Of a stretch of 64,000 nt of DNA, positions 1 to 8,269 are shown piece after piece. The notes below the pieces were generated by a model, which did no database searches, was not told where the DNA came from, and worked only from the letters and a program-made list of their open reading frames with translations. Both the position numbers and the translations under genes were made by a program. Source of the stretch: Klebsiella pneumoniae (GTDB taxonomy: Bacteria; Myxococcota_A; UBA796; SXON01); NCBI GenBank assembly GCA_945861635.1, contig CAMAWH010000005.1, positions 100,342 to 164,341 on the forward strand. The letters are read 5' to 3'. Position 1 is the first letter of the stretch; every line of letters begins with the position of its first letter.

Positions 1-2
1 CG

Positions 3-3000
3 TCAATACATCTCCATCCACGCAACGTTGGTCGTACCGAGGAAGGAGTCGGTCACCGAACCAAATGTGTCCACGGCAGCGGAGGAACCGTCCGTCGAGG
101 GGTTGGCCGTGCCGTAGTACAACGTGCCGTTCGATCCCACCGCGACGTTGGACACGTAGTTGTCGGCGAGCTCAATGTCGGCGTCGTCGGCGGCGGTCGC
201 TTCGCCGTCACCGTCCGTGTCCAGGCCGGGGGTGCAATCGTCGTAACGGATGCCGTACACGCGGCCCGTGCCCATCGAGCATTCATCGGTGAGGTCAGGG
301 GTGTAGGTCGAGAAATAGATGACGCCCGCGTATACGATAGGGTCAGACGTCAATCCTTCCCCGGCGTTGAGCGTGTAGTAGCCATCCGGCGAACCGTTCG
401 GATCACCCGAGCAATCGATGGGCTGAGCCGTGCTTGAGCAACTCGTCGGATCCTCGTCATACATGGCGAAGAAGTAGCCGGTCTCGGATCCCGAACGATC
501 AAACGGGGTTCCGGTACCCCAGTAGATGCCGAGGTTGCCATTGGGCAACCACGCGGAGGTCGCCGCGTAGTACACCTCCGGCCGGCTGCCGACTCCCGAC
601 CCCGTGGCACCATCATTGCCGTCGTACGGGTCGTAGAAGTTGCACCATTCAAGATTCGACGGGTCGGTCGTGCTGATGACCGCCTTGTACATCCAGGATG
701 AACCCGGATCGTCCGAACCTGCAATGCCCGAGCCGCCCTGATCGGTGGGCGTGTACGGCGTCGTGACCGGGAAATAGAGCACGTCACCGTCACCGTCGGC
801 GTCTACGTCAATGACCGCAAGGGCGGCTGAGATGTAGCCATATTCCAAACTGGTATCCGCCGTACCGGCCACGATGCTCCCAGCAATTCCGTTGAGATCG
901 TAATCGAGGATTGCCTCTCCTCCCCGGTAGCCGATGTAGTCCGGGTGGCGATTCCCGGCGTTATCGCCCTGAGACGAGTAGCCCGCGTCGGTCATGCCGC
1001 CGGTCCACGCGTCGTCGGCGACCGCCCACATGTAGAGATTGGCCTCCGACGACTGATAGTAAGCGTTTGTGCTGTCTCCGGTGAACGGCGCAGCGCGACC
1101 CCCGCCCCACATCGCGACCCATCGATCCTTCGGCGTCGTACCCGACGAATCGTAGACGTCAAAGATCGACGGACGGCCCGTCGTGTACCCCATCGCGTAC
1201 GGATCCGCCTCGTTCGTCTGTTCCCAAAGGAACTTCGGAGAGTCGCTGTACGTAATGTCGAGCGCAAGCGTCATCGGCCCGCCCATACCTTGCTGAACGA
1301 CGACCACGCGGTGCCATTCGCAATCGTCAAGGTCGGTGTCGCACTCACGAATGCCGTCATTGTCTTCGTCGATCCAGACGTCTTCCACGACGGGCGAGCC
1401 GTCGAACAGGAACGTCCGGCCGTACCACATCATGTCGATGAGATTGCCGGCCCATTCGACGTCGTGATCGCGAAGCAGCAGGTAGCCGGGCACCCACGCC
1501 CAAAGTTCCTCTCCTTCTTCGTCCTCCGTTCCGGTGGACGTGTCGTCCTGCAATCGGAACGCGTGAAGCATGCCGTCATTTGCTGCGATGAGCACGATCG
1601 GAGGTACGTCCTCACTTTCCAAAAAGGAGAGGAAGTTCCGATAGCTCGTCATCGCCGAATAACGTTCGTCACGTGCGGTAACGACGACCGGAGTAGAGTA
1701 GGGCGAATCTCCCAACTTCCACGTACCGTGCTCCGCGTCGATGTACCGGTACGTCGATGTCGGGAGTCCACGGGTGAAGTCGACCAGCGCCTGCAAGTCG
1801 TCCGTATCGATCGCGCCATTTTGCGTGAGGTCGTATCCGTCGTTGGTCAGCGCGCCGGTCGATGAATCCGTCGACGTGTCCAGATACAAGTCGAGGGTAG
1901 ACGACGACACGAGGGTCACGAACGCGTGGTCCAACGGCAAGCGCCGATCCGTCGTGTACTGGGTATTGGCCGCGGCCATGTCCGAATAGGCCGCGTCTTC
2001 GTAAAAGTAGATGTCGCGATGTCCGACACCGTCGCGATCGTCCGGGTTGTCTTCTCCCGCGGTAACCGGCCGGCAAACCAGAAGATCGCCGGCGTCCCAA
2101 AGGGCGCCGCCGTAGTCATCGTACGGAGAACCCGACTGGTAGATCACTTGCCCGTACGTCGAGCTCGTCGGATCGTCGTCGAGCGCGTACGCACGCGCAT
2201 GACCTTCTGCGAGCGGATTATCCCCGTTCAACTCGTAGAAGCTGTAAATCATGTACGCGCCGTCGGCGCTGATTACCGGCGCCGAACGAGAATACGTTCC
2301 CGATTGAATGTCGCTCATTTCCTGAAGAATCGCCGCGAGGATATCCCCAGAATCGATCAATCCCGCCGAGTCCGGCGACACGTTCGTGTACAGGGCGAGC
2401 CCGGCCTGCTGCGCCGCGGAATTCGTCAACAGCGATTCCGCCGTCGACCCCGACGTCAGGTTGATGCCCACGAAGTTGACGACCGTCCGCTGGTAGCCGT
2501 CGAGGCCGGATTCGTCCGTATAGTACAGGTTGAAAACCGTATTATCCAGCGTGCAGTTGTCGTCCGCGATGCTTGTGCTGGTGTCCTCACACGTCACGTC
2601 GTCGACGGCCGGAGCGTTGCTGAACGCTGTCTCCGCCGAGAGATCTAGCGTCGGCTCCCCATTGGTCAGTACGATGATGTAGGTATCGGAGCACGTTGCC
2701 GTGATCGGCGACTCGGCCCAATCTCCGTCCAAGCCGTCCCCGTCGTCGTCCGTGAAATTCTCAACGTCCGTTTGCTCCAGATAGTCACGCGAAAGGTGGG
2801 AAATCACCTCGGACAGGTTGTTGCCGCGCGGGGATCCCGAGGGTGCAACAGACGAAAGCGCGGCCGCGATCTGCGCATAGGAGCTGCCTACCGGCGCGAT
2901 TTCCGTATAGGTGTCCGTCGTGCCGTCCGGTGCGGTTCCAACAACGCCGTACCGTGCGTAGTCAAAATGGCGAACTACCTGCCGAATCGCGGACAACGTG

Positions 3001-3206
3001 TCCGTCAGGCAGCTGTTTGACGAGACACCATCGCACGAGGCATCCATGCCTTCCGACGTGTCAACCACGAAAATCACGCTCGGCGCCACCAGATCGGAGT
3101 CCGCGAGAATCTCGTCGGTACCGCCACTTGTGGCGTGCGCAACCCCCGGCATGGCCAGCAGGAGCGCGAGAGAGGAGCAAAGGGGGAGGGTTCGCATGGG
3201 TTTCAC
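3..3206 (-). CDS. pilY1: PilY1-like type IV pilus tip protein
   Basis: A 1067-residue exported protein with a Sec signal (hydrophobic residues 11-25, ending near AHA). An N-terminal von Willebrand A-like region carries a MIDAS-like stretch at residues 49-53 (DTSEG; the usual last Ser/Thr is Gly). A long C-terminal half has the PilY1 beta-propeller character. Asp-rich loops, including DVDADGDGD in the propeller and a dockerin-like IDTDDLQ segment, suggest calcium binding. PilY1 proteins sit at the type IV pilus tip with minor pilins and act in adhesion and retraction control. The gene is last in a minor-pilin operon. Its GTG start overlaps the pilX stop as GTGA (3203-3206). The family call is firm; the ligand is unknown. 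Confidence 0.9.
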   Translation of the reverse strand: MKPMRTLPLCSSLALLLAMPGVAHATSGGTDEILADSDLVAPSVIFVVDTSEGMDASCDGVSSNSCLTDTLSAIRQVVRHFDYARYGVVGTAPDGTTDTYTEIAPVGSSYAQIAAALSSVAPSGSPRGNNLSEVISHLSRDYLEQTDVENFTDDDGDGLDGDWAESPITATCSDTYIIVLTNGEPTLDLSAETAFSNAPAVDDVTCEDTSTSIADDNCTLDNTVFNLYYTDESGLDGYQRTVVNFVGINLTSGSTAESLLTNSAAQQAGLALYTNVSPDSAGLIDSGDILAAILQEMSDIQSGTYSRSAPVISADGAYMIYSFYELNGDNPLAEGHARAYALDDDPTSSTYGQVIYQSGSPYDDYGGALWDAGDLLVCRPVTAGEDNPDDRDGVGHRDIYFYEDAAYSDMAAANTQYTTDRRLPLDHAFVTLVSSSTLDLYLDTSTDSSTGALTNDGYDLTQNGAIDTDDLQALVDFTRGLPTSTYRYIDAEHGTWKLGDSPYSTPVVVTARDERYSAMTSYRNFLSFLESEDVPPIVLIAANDGMLHAFRLQDDTSTGTEDEEGEELWAWVPGYLLLRDHDVEWAGNLIDMMWYGRTFLFDGSPVVEDVWIDEDNDGIRECDTDLDDCEWHRVVVVQQGMGGPMTLALDITYSDSPKFLWEQTNEADPYAMGYTTGRPSIFDVYDSSGTTPKDRWVAMWGGGRAAPFTGDSTNAYYQSSEANLYMWAVADDAWTGGMTDAGYSSQGDNAGNRHPDYIGYRGGEAILDYDLNGIAGSIVAGTADTSLEYGYISAALAVIDVDADGDGDVLYFPVTTPYTPTDQGGSGIAGSDDPGSSWMYKAVISTTDPSNLEWCNFYDPYDGNDGATGSGVGSRPEVYYAATSAWLPNGNLGIYWGTGTPFDRSGSETGYFFAMYDEDPTSCSSTAQPIDCSGDPNGSPDGYYTLNAGEGLTSDPIVYAGVIYFSTYTPDLTDECSMGTGRVYGIRYDDCTPGLDTDGDGEATAADDADIELADNYVSNVAVGSNGTLYYGTANPSTDGSSAAVDTFGSVTDSFLGTTNVAWMEMY

Positions 3207-3748
3207 CGGATCTTGCAGGGACCGTGCATGACCTTCCGAAGGGTCACGACAACGGTCGATTCATGGGCGGTGGTCTGTGCGGCAGTTGACGAGTCCTCAA
3301 ACCAGGAATGCGAGGCCATATCCCAGTAATCCGACCGGAATCCAGTGCCCGATTCGGTGCTGTATCCCACGGGAGGCAGAGAGCATTTGTCGTAGGTGGC
3401 ATCCACGTCGTAGGTGCCCTGGTTGGCCGCAACGCCGACGCCCTCAAACCACGTGTTGGCATCGGTACTCGGCACAAAGCGCGTTGCCGCGTCTCCGGTG
3501 TCCCATCCTTCGTTAAGCGGCTGCTCGTGCATGAGCTGGTATCGGGAGTGGGTGCCGCCCGCGTCCGCTGCGTTCATGACCGTCATATGGCGCCGCGTGT
3601 GAATCGCGATGCGCTGATCCACGCCGGCGACATTGAGCGAGGTCGCCCCGATGACGGTAAGCACCGCCATCAGGATCAACGCCACCAACATCGCGTAGCC
3701 GCGTCGGGAGTGGTTTCGGGGTTGGAGCGTTTGCATGGTGCGCCTCAC
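3203..3748 (-). CDS. pilX: PilX-like minor pilin/assembly protein
   Basis: A 181-residue protein with a short basic N-terminus followed by a membrane segment (about residues 18-38, GYAMLVALILMAVLTVIG). This is the PilX N-terminal pattern, in which a class III-like leader lacks the strict prepilin motif. After the helix comes the typical NAADAG stretch with paired small residues. PilX-type minor pilins form the priming complex of type IV pili with PilV, PilW and a FimT/FimU pseudopilin. The gene lies between pilW and pilY1. The GTG start at 3748 forms a GTGA overlap with the pilW stop; an ATG four codons on (3736) is an alternative. Confidence 0.85.
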   Translation of the reverse strand: MRRTMQTLQPRNHSRRGYAMLVALILMAVLTVIGATSLNVAGVDQRIAIHTRRHMTVMNAADAGGTHSRYQLMHEQPLNEGWDTGDAATRFVPSTDANTWFEGVGVAANQGTYDVDATYDKCSLPPVGYSTESGTGFRSDYWDMASHSWFEDSSTAAQTTAHESTVVVTLRKVMHGPCKIR

Positions 3749-4818
3749 ATCTGCTGCATGCGCATGTTGCGCACGGTGACATCGGTGACGTTGACCTGAC
3801 GGTAGTAATTGTCGGTGACAGACGTATTGCCGGTATTGTTCGCCAAATCGATCCGGACGCCCGGGAAGATGTGATTCAGATCCTCCCGCGCCGAACGAAC
3901 GATCACGCTGAACCGCATCATGAAAACGTCGTCTGCGTCATTGGCATCCGAGCCATCCGACCCGTTGTCGATCGATTCATTCCAACTGCCGCCGGTCGGG
4001 TCCGTCTCGCACGAATCGCCATGGAAGCAGTACTGGACCTGAAGGTCCTCGACGTTGTCCACCAGCGGAATGTCGTCCGCGTCCGGGGACTCAAAATCGA
4101 GGTCCATCATCAGCACCGGGTGTTCGGGCGTGCCAGCCCCGACGCCGTCATCGTCGGCGTCGATGTAGAACGTCGCCACCTCGGCCCGCGAACAAACCAT
4201 GCTCGCCGGAAGATTTTCGTCACTTGGGCAACTCGCGCTGTAATCCGCAAACCCGGAGGCCTCCTCGACGGCGAGCAACCCGGTCGTCGCGTTGCCACTG
4301 TCCGCGATCTGCCATAGAAAGCTACGGTATCCGCCAGCTGAAGCGTAGTCGTAGCACATGACCATTTCGCCGACGCGGTACTGTGCGATCCGCGTGCTGT
4401 TGTAGAGCACACCCATCTCAAACGTCAGGTCCGTCGTCCCGCATTGCGCGACGATGCCCGCCTCCGTCATCATCACGAGGTCCGGATCCATCGATACGAA
4501 CGTGACGGCGTCACTGCCGTTCGGCCCCGTGCCGTCGTACGAGATGATGGCCGGGAGCACGTTGTCGGCGCTCGAGCCGTAGCCGAACTCGCCAACGGTG
4601 ACGCCGCTCGTTCCCATGCCGGCCTGCCGTGCGGTGCGCGAAAGGACGTCCAGCGAAAGACGGGCATTCTGGTGCATCTCCATCTGGAGATCCTGATAGA
4701 CGAACGCCTTCAACTGGTTGTTGAAGAGCCCGTACAGACCCGCCACCACGACCATGCCGATGGCCACGGCGATCATCACCTCCAACAACGTGAATCCGCG
4801 ACGAGTTGACACGCGCAT
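3745..4818 (-). CDS. pilW: PilW-like minor pilin
   Basis: Minor pilin of 357 residues when started at the ATG at 4818, which overlaps the pilV stop as TGATG. The open frame extends 15 codons further to 4863, but only the 4818 start gives a normal short prepilin leader. The leader RRGFTLLEV has the cleavage site G8/F9 and the conserved Glu at mature position 5, followed by a hydrophobic helix. The region after the helix (QLKAFVYQDLQMEMHQNARLS) fits PilW. It is expected in the inner membrane and then at the pilus tip complex with PilV, PilX and PilY1. The body contains several Cys residues and Asp-rich loops. Confidence 0.85.
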   Translation of the reverse strand: MRVSTRRGFTLLEVMIAVAIGMVVVAGLYGLFNNQLKAFVYQDLQMEMHQNARLSLDVLSRTARQAGMGTSGVTVGEFGYGSSADNVLPAIISYDGTGPNGSDAVTFVSMDPDLVMMTEAGIVAQCGTTDLTFEMGVLYNSTRIAQYRVGEMVMCYDYASAGGYRSFLWQIADSGNATTGLLAVEEASGFADYSASCPSDENLPASMVCSRAEVATFYIDADDDGVGAGTPEHPVLMMDLDFESPDADDIPLVDNVEDLQVQYCFHGDSCETDPTGGSWNESIDNGSDGSDANDADDVFMMRFSVIVRSAREDLNHIFPGVRIDLANNTGNTSVTDNYYRQVNVTDVTVRNMRMQQM

Positions 4819-5312
4819 CAGGAATCCCGGAAGCGGAAGGAGGAGATGGTTGTTCCGTGCCACGTGGAGAATGCAGCGTCCTCGTAGGTACAGCGTACAC
4901 GGACCCGCACCCAGGTCGCATCATCGTCCATATTTTCGACGTCCCAGCTCAGGGTGTACAGGATGCCACCGTGGGTGATGTCCGTGTCATTCGCGGCGTT
5001 GACCTCACTCTTTGTCGTCGGCCACCAGAGTGGGCTCCATTCATCCGCCGTCATGACCGCGTCCGTCTCGAAGCCCTGCGTCAAATCGGTGGGCCGGGCC
5101 GAAACCCCCTCCCAGGGGACGGCGAGCAGGCGCTCCATTTGCGATTGCGCGAGGTAGGTGCAGTCGGTGAGGCGGCGCGCGTTCATGTTGGATCGCACCG
5201 CCTGACTATGGAAGCCGAACATTACGATCAGCGACGCCCCGAGTACCGCCGAGGCGATCAGCACCTCGACGAGCGTGAATCCGGCGCGCGTGGAGCGAAC
5301 GAGGCGCTTCAT
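4818..5312 (-). CDS. pilV: PilV-like minor pilin
   Basis: A 164-residue type IV pilin-like protein. The N-terminus MKRLVRSTRAGFTLVEVL contains a canonical prepilin peptidase site (G11/F12) with Glu at mature position 5, followed by a hydrophobic helix. The short C-terminal domain fits PilV/GspI. The gene starts with ATG in an ATGA overlap with the upstream pseudopilin (5309-5312) and ends in a TGATG overlap with pilW, so the minor-pilin genes are translationally coupled. Two close Cys residues near the C-terminal end (in VRCTY and near the start of the domain) may form a disulfide. Confidence 0.85.
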   Translation of the reverse strand: MKRLVRSTRAGFTLVEVLIASAVLGASLIVMFGFHSQAVRSNMNARRLTDCTYLAQSQMERLLAVPWEGVSARPTDLTQGFETDAVMTADEWSPLWWPTTKSEVNAANDTDITHGGILYTLSWDVENMDDDATWVRVRVRCTYEDAAFSTWHGTTISSFRFRDS

Positions 5313-6043
5313 TCGGATGTCGTCGTTGCGGTGCCGACCGCGCCGGATGGCAATGACGTGGAGCTGCTGGATTCGATGCGCGCGAGCCCGCCACGGGAAA
5401 GCGTGACGTTCACCGCCTCATCCACGCCTTCGGAAAGGCCAAACTTATTCACGAATTCCAACCGCAGGTAGCCATCGACAAAGTCTCCCGCCGGATTTTC
5501 CAGCCATCCGCGCGGAGAGAATACGACACAATCTTCGTTGCCGGTGCCGGAGCCCTCGAGCGTGGGCCACGGGGCGAGGCTGATCCACGGCGCCTCGTTC
5601 GCGCCGTCTTTGCTGATCGACCGCTCGCCTTCGTTGCTGTTCGGCGTTGCATCGCGATCTTCTGGAAGGGTATCCCACTCGGTGCTGGCCGTGGCCCGGT
5701 TTCCTATCTGCAGGTTCCACTCGCCGATTTGCGCCTCCTGGGGGTCCATGGCGGTGTCGGCGGCCAGAAAATGGAGGCGCGTCTGCTTGCCGGTCGCCAC
5801 GGCATACGCCCGGAGATACCCGACGTCCGACTGTAGTAATCGCGCGGCCTGCATCATGTTGTACCGAGTTCTCCCGCGATTCATGGAGCCCCAACCGAGC
5901 GATGCCAGAATGACGACGATCGCCACCGCGACGACAAGTTCGACCAAGGTGTGTGCCTTGCGTACGCGTGCAAAACGCGTGCCCAGCGAACGTCGAAGGT
6001 AGGTCCGTCGACCGAGGCGCGGAACTGGGAAGAAATTACCCAT
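5309..6043 (-). CDS. GspH/FimT-family pseudopilin
   Basis: Pseudopilin of about 244 residues. The start chosen is the ATG at 6043, 11 bases after the upstream TPR stop; an earlier in-frame start at 6079 would overlap that gene. A long basic leader of about 30 residues precedes the prepilin-like motif KAHTLVELVVAVAIVV. Glu is at mature position 5, but the predicted cleavage is Ala/His instead of the usual Gly/Phe. After the helix comes ARLLQSDVGYLRAYAVA, the hallmark of GspH/FimT/FimU proteins. It probably initiates the minor-pilin complex with PilV, PilW and PilX. The N-terminal start is uncertain. Confidence 0.8.
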   Translation of the reverse strand: MGNFFPVPRLGRRTYLRRSLGTRFARVRKAHTLVELVVAVAIVVILASLGWGSMNRGRTRYNMMQAARLLQSDVGYLRAYAVATGKQTRLHFLAADTAMDPQEAQIGEWNLQIGNRATASTEWDTLPEDRDATPNSNEGERSISKDGANEAPWISLAPWPTLEGSGTGNEDCVVFSPRGWLENPAGDFVDGYLRLEFVNKFGLSEGVDEAVNVTLSRGGLARIESSSSTSLPSGAVGTATTTSE

Positions 6044-6054
6044 GACGGAACACT

Positions 6055-6843
6055 CTACCCATCTCGTTGGCCCGGGCACAGGTCATCGACAAGTCCGCGG
6101 CGCCGGCGGACCTCCCTCCTCGTCGCCGCGAACGCGGGGAGCGGTGCGCCAGTCGCCTCGGCGGAGTCCAGCGCACGGTCGGCCTCGTCGAGCCAAGAAT
6201 AGACCGGAGGCGCGGTTTCCGCGCACCGTTTTTCGTCCACACGCTTGCCCGTGAGGGCCAGCAAGGATCGCGCGCGCGTGAGATGAGCATTGGCCTTTGC
6301 CGACCCGACGGCGGCGAGCGCGACGGCGCGGTCGGCGGCCGCGAGCGCGTCGTCGTTACGGTCCAGTTGGAGTAGCGCCTCCGCCCGACCCTGATGGAAC
6401 TCAGCCTGTCCCGCCTCCTCAACCACGAGCGCATCGAGCGCGAGCAACGCCTCCGCATGCCGCCCATTTGACAGGTCCAGGAGAGCCAGACTCAACCGGA
6501 TACGACGATCGTTTGGCGAGCGCGCCAACGCCTCTTCAAACTGCTTCCGCGCGGCCAGCGGCTGGCCCTCCGCCATCGCCACGCTACCCAATCCCTTGTA
6601 CCCCAGCGGACTCTCCGGATGAACACGAACACACTGGGAAAACGCATCGCGAGCCGATTCACGCTGGCCCGCAAGATGGTACGTCCACCCCAACCCATAC
6701 AACGCATCGGCGCTCGTCGGATCCTTGGCGAGTGCGGCACGGTACTCGCTCTCGGCGGCGTCAAGCTCGCCTGCGTGAAGCGCACGATCTCCGGCGCGCA
6801 CATCGCCCGAAACGCCGCACGCGAACACGATGAACAATATCAA
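6055..6843 (-). CDS. TPR-repeat lipoprotein in the pilin operon
   Basis: A 262-residue protein with a short hydrophobic start (ILFIVFAC, a plausible lipobox Cys) and then tandem tetratricopeptide repeats of the A-x-x-x-Y-x-x-A-L type over most of its length (for example DAALYGLG-like and GYKGLGSVAMAEGQ segments). It is probably a periplasmic or outer-membrane-facing scaffold. It could help pilus assembly in the way PilF/Tgl-type TPR lipoproteins help secretin assembly. That is inference from position between the sigma-54 regulator and the minor pilins. The TTG start forms a TTGA overlap with the upstream stop (6840-6843), so it is translationally coupled. Confidence 0.75.
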   Translation of the reverse strand: MILFIVFACGVSGDVRAGDRALHAGELDAAESEYRAALAKDPTSADALYGLGWTYHLAGQRESARDAFSQCVRVHPESPLGYKGLGSVAMAEGQPLAARKQFEEALARSPNDRRIRLSLALLDLSNGRHAEALLALDALVVEEAGQAEFHQGRAEALLQLDRNDDALAAADRAVALAAVGSAKANAHLTRARSLLALTGKRVDEKRCAETAPPVYSWLDEADRALDSAEATGAPLPAFAATRREVRRRRGLVDDLCPGQRDG

Positions 6844-8198
6844 GATTCTATGCCATATTCACGCATTTTGTACAATAGCGCCTTGTACGAGATTTCCAGC
6901 GCCCGCGATGCCGCCGCCTTGTTGCCTGCACTTACGACGAGCGCCCGCCGGATGAGTTCCATTTCCAACCGCTGGGTTTGGCGCGGAATCGAAACGTCAT
7001 CCGCAGCGACCGCCTGACCAGACTTCGCCTGCCGCAATTCCTGAGGAAGATCCTCTACTGTCAGCGAATCTCCCTCCCCCCGTATCAACGCGCTTTCCAG
7101 CGCGTGCTCCAACTGGCGCACGTTTCCGGGCCAGTTCTGCCGAACCAACGCCTGCATGACGTCCTCGGGCACCGCCCTCGGCGCGACGCGTAAACGCCGA
7201 CAAAGCGCCGCAACGAAATGTTCCACGAGCAGGGGGATGTCCTCCGGACGGTCGCGCAGCGGCGGAATCTCAACCCGCACCACCGCGAGCCGGTAGTACA
7301 GATCCTCGCGCAAGCGGGCAGGCTGCAAAGTTTGTGCCGTGGCAGCGATGATCCGCACATCCAGCGGACGGTCACGCGCGTCGCCGAGGCGGCGGATCAC
7401 TTTTTCCTGTAGAACACGCAAGAGTTTTGGCTGGAGAGCAATCGGAAGGTCGCCGATTTCATCCAGAAATAACGTGCCACCGTCCGCCTGCTCAAACAAA
7501 CCCGCGTGGTCACGTGCGGCCCCCGTAAACGCGCCGCGAGCGTGCCCGAACAACTCCCCCTCCATCAATCCCTCGGGGATCGCGGCGCAATTCACGGCAA
7601 CCCACGCCTTCTGCGCGCGCGGCGACAATTTGTGAATCGCCCGGGCGAGTACTTCTTTGCCCGTACCGCTTTCGCCGAGGAGGAGCACACTCGAATCATG
7701 CTTCGCGGCCCGTGAAAGCATGCGTAGCATCTCCAATACGGTCGGTGACCGGCCGACGAATCCTTCGACCGGCTCGCCCACACGCTCGGACAGGCGGGCA
7801 TTTTCCATGGCCAAACGGCCGCGCTCGGCGGACAGGCTTTCCCGCTCCGCCAACTTGCGCAGGGCCAGGATGATTTCGTCTGCCTTGAATGGCTTGGACA
7901 CGTAGTCGTACGCGCCTCTGCGCATTGCTTCAAGTGCATTTTCCATCGTGCCATACGCGCTCATCATGACGACGGGCGGCGCTCCGGGGGGCAGCGCAGC
8001 CAAGAACGCCAAGCCATCCATTTCCGGCATGCGAATATCGCAAAGGACAACGTCCGAACTGCCAAGTTTGTCGAGGGCATCCTTGCCGTTTGCGGCAAGG
8101 ATGACGGCATACCCGGCGCGGACGAGGATCACCTCGAGCAGGTGCCGGAGATTTTCCTCGTCATCGACGACGAGAATGCGCAAACGAGGCTCGGCCAC
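6840..8198 (-). CDS. NtrC-family sigma-54 response regulator
   Basis: A three-domain activator: receiver domain (RILVVDDEEN, phosphoacceptor Asp in VLCDIRMPEMDG), AAA+ domain with Walker A GESGTGKE, the sigma-54-contacting GAFTGA loop and Walker B GTLFLDEIG, and a C-terminal Fis-type helix-turn-helix (NKAAASRALEISYKALLYK). The start chosen is GTG at 8198, just before the receiver; an upstream TTG at 8228 adds ten residues. It is the first gene of the minor-pilin operon and so probably a PilR-like controller of pilus genes. No partner histidine kinase is in the window. Its start faces the divergent glycosyltransferase at 8270, leaving about 70 bases for promoters. Confidence 0.9.
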   Translation of the reverse strand: MAEPRLRILVVDDEENLRHLLEVILVRAGYAVILAANGKDALDKLGSSDVVLCDIRMPEMDGLAFLAALPPGAPPVVMMSAYGTMENALEAMRRGAYDYVSKPFKADEIILALRKLAERESLSAERGRLAMENARLSERVGEPVEGFVGRSPTVLEMLRMLSRAAKHDSSVLLLGESGTGKEVLARAIHKLSPRAQKAWVAVNCAAIPEGLMEGELFGHARGAFTGAARDHAGLFEQADGGTLFLDEIGDLPIALQPKLLRVLQEKVIRRLGDARDRPLDVRIIAATAQTLQPARLREDLYYRLAVVRVEIPPLRDRPEDIPLLVEHFVAALCRRLRVAPRAVPEDVMQALVRQNWPGNVRQLEHALESALIRGEGDSLTVEDLPQELRQAKSGQAVAADDVSIPRQTQRLEMELIRRALVVSAGNKAAASRALEISYKALLYKMREYGIES

Positions 8199-8269
8199 GG
8201 CGGGATCATAGCCCCTCGGGGACGTCAAGTGGCCTTCGGCGCAATAGGCGGCTCGTTCGGACGGCCCAC

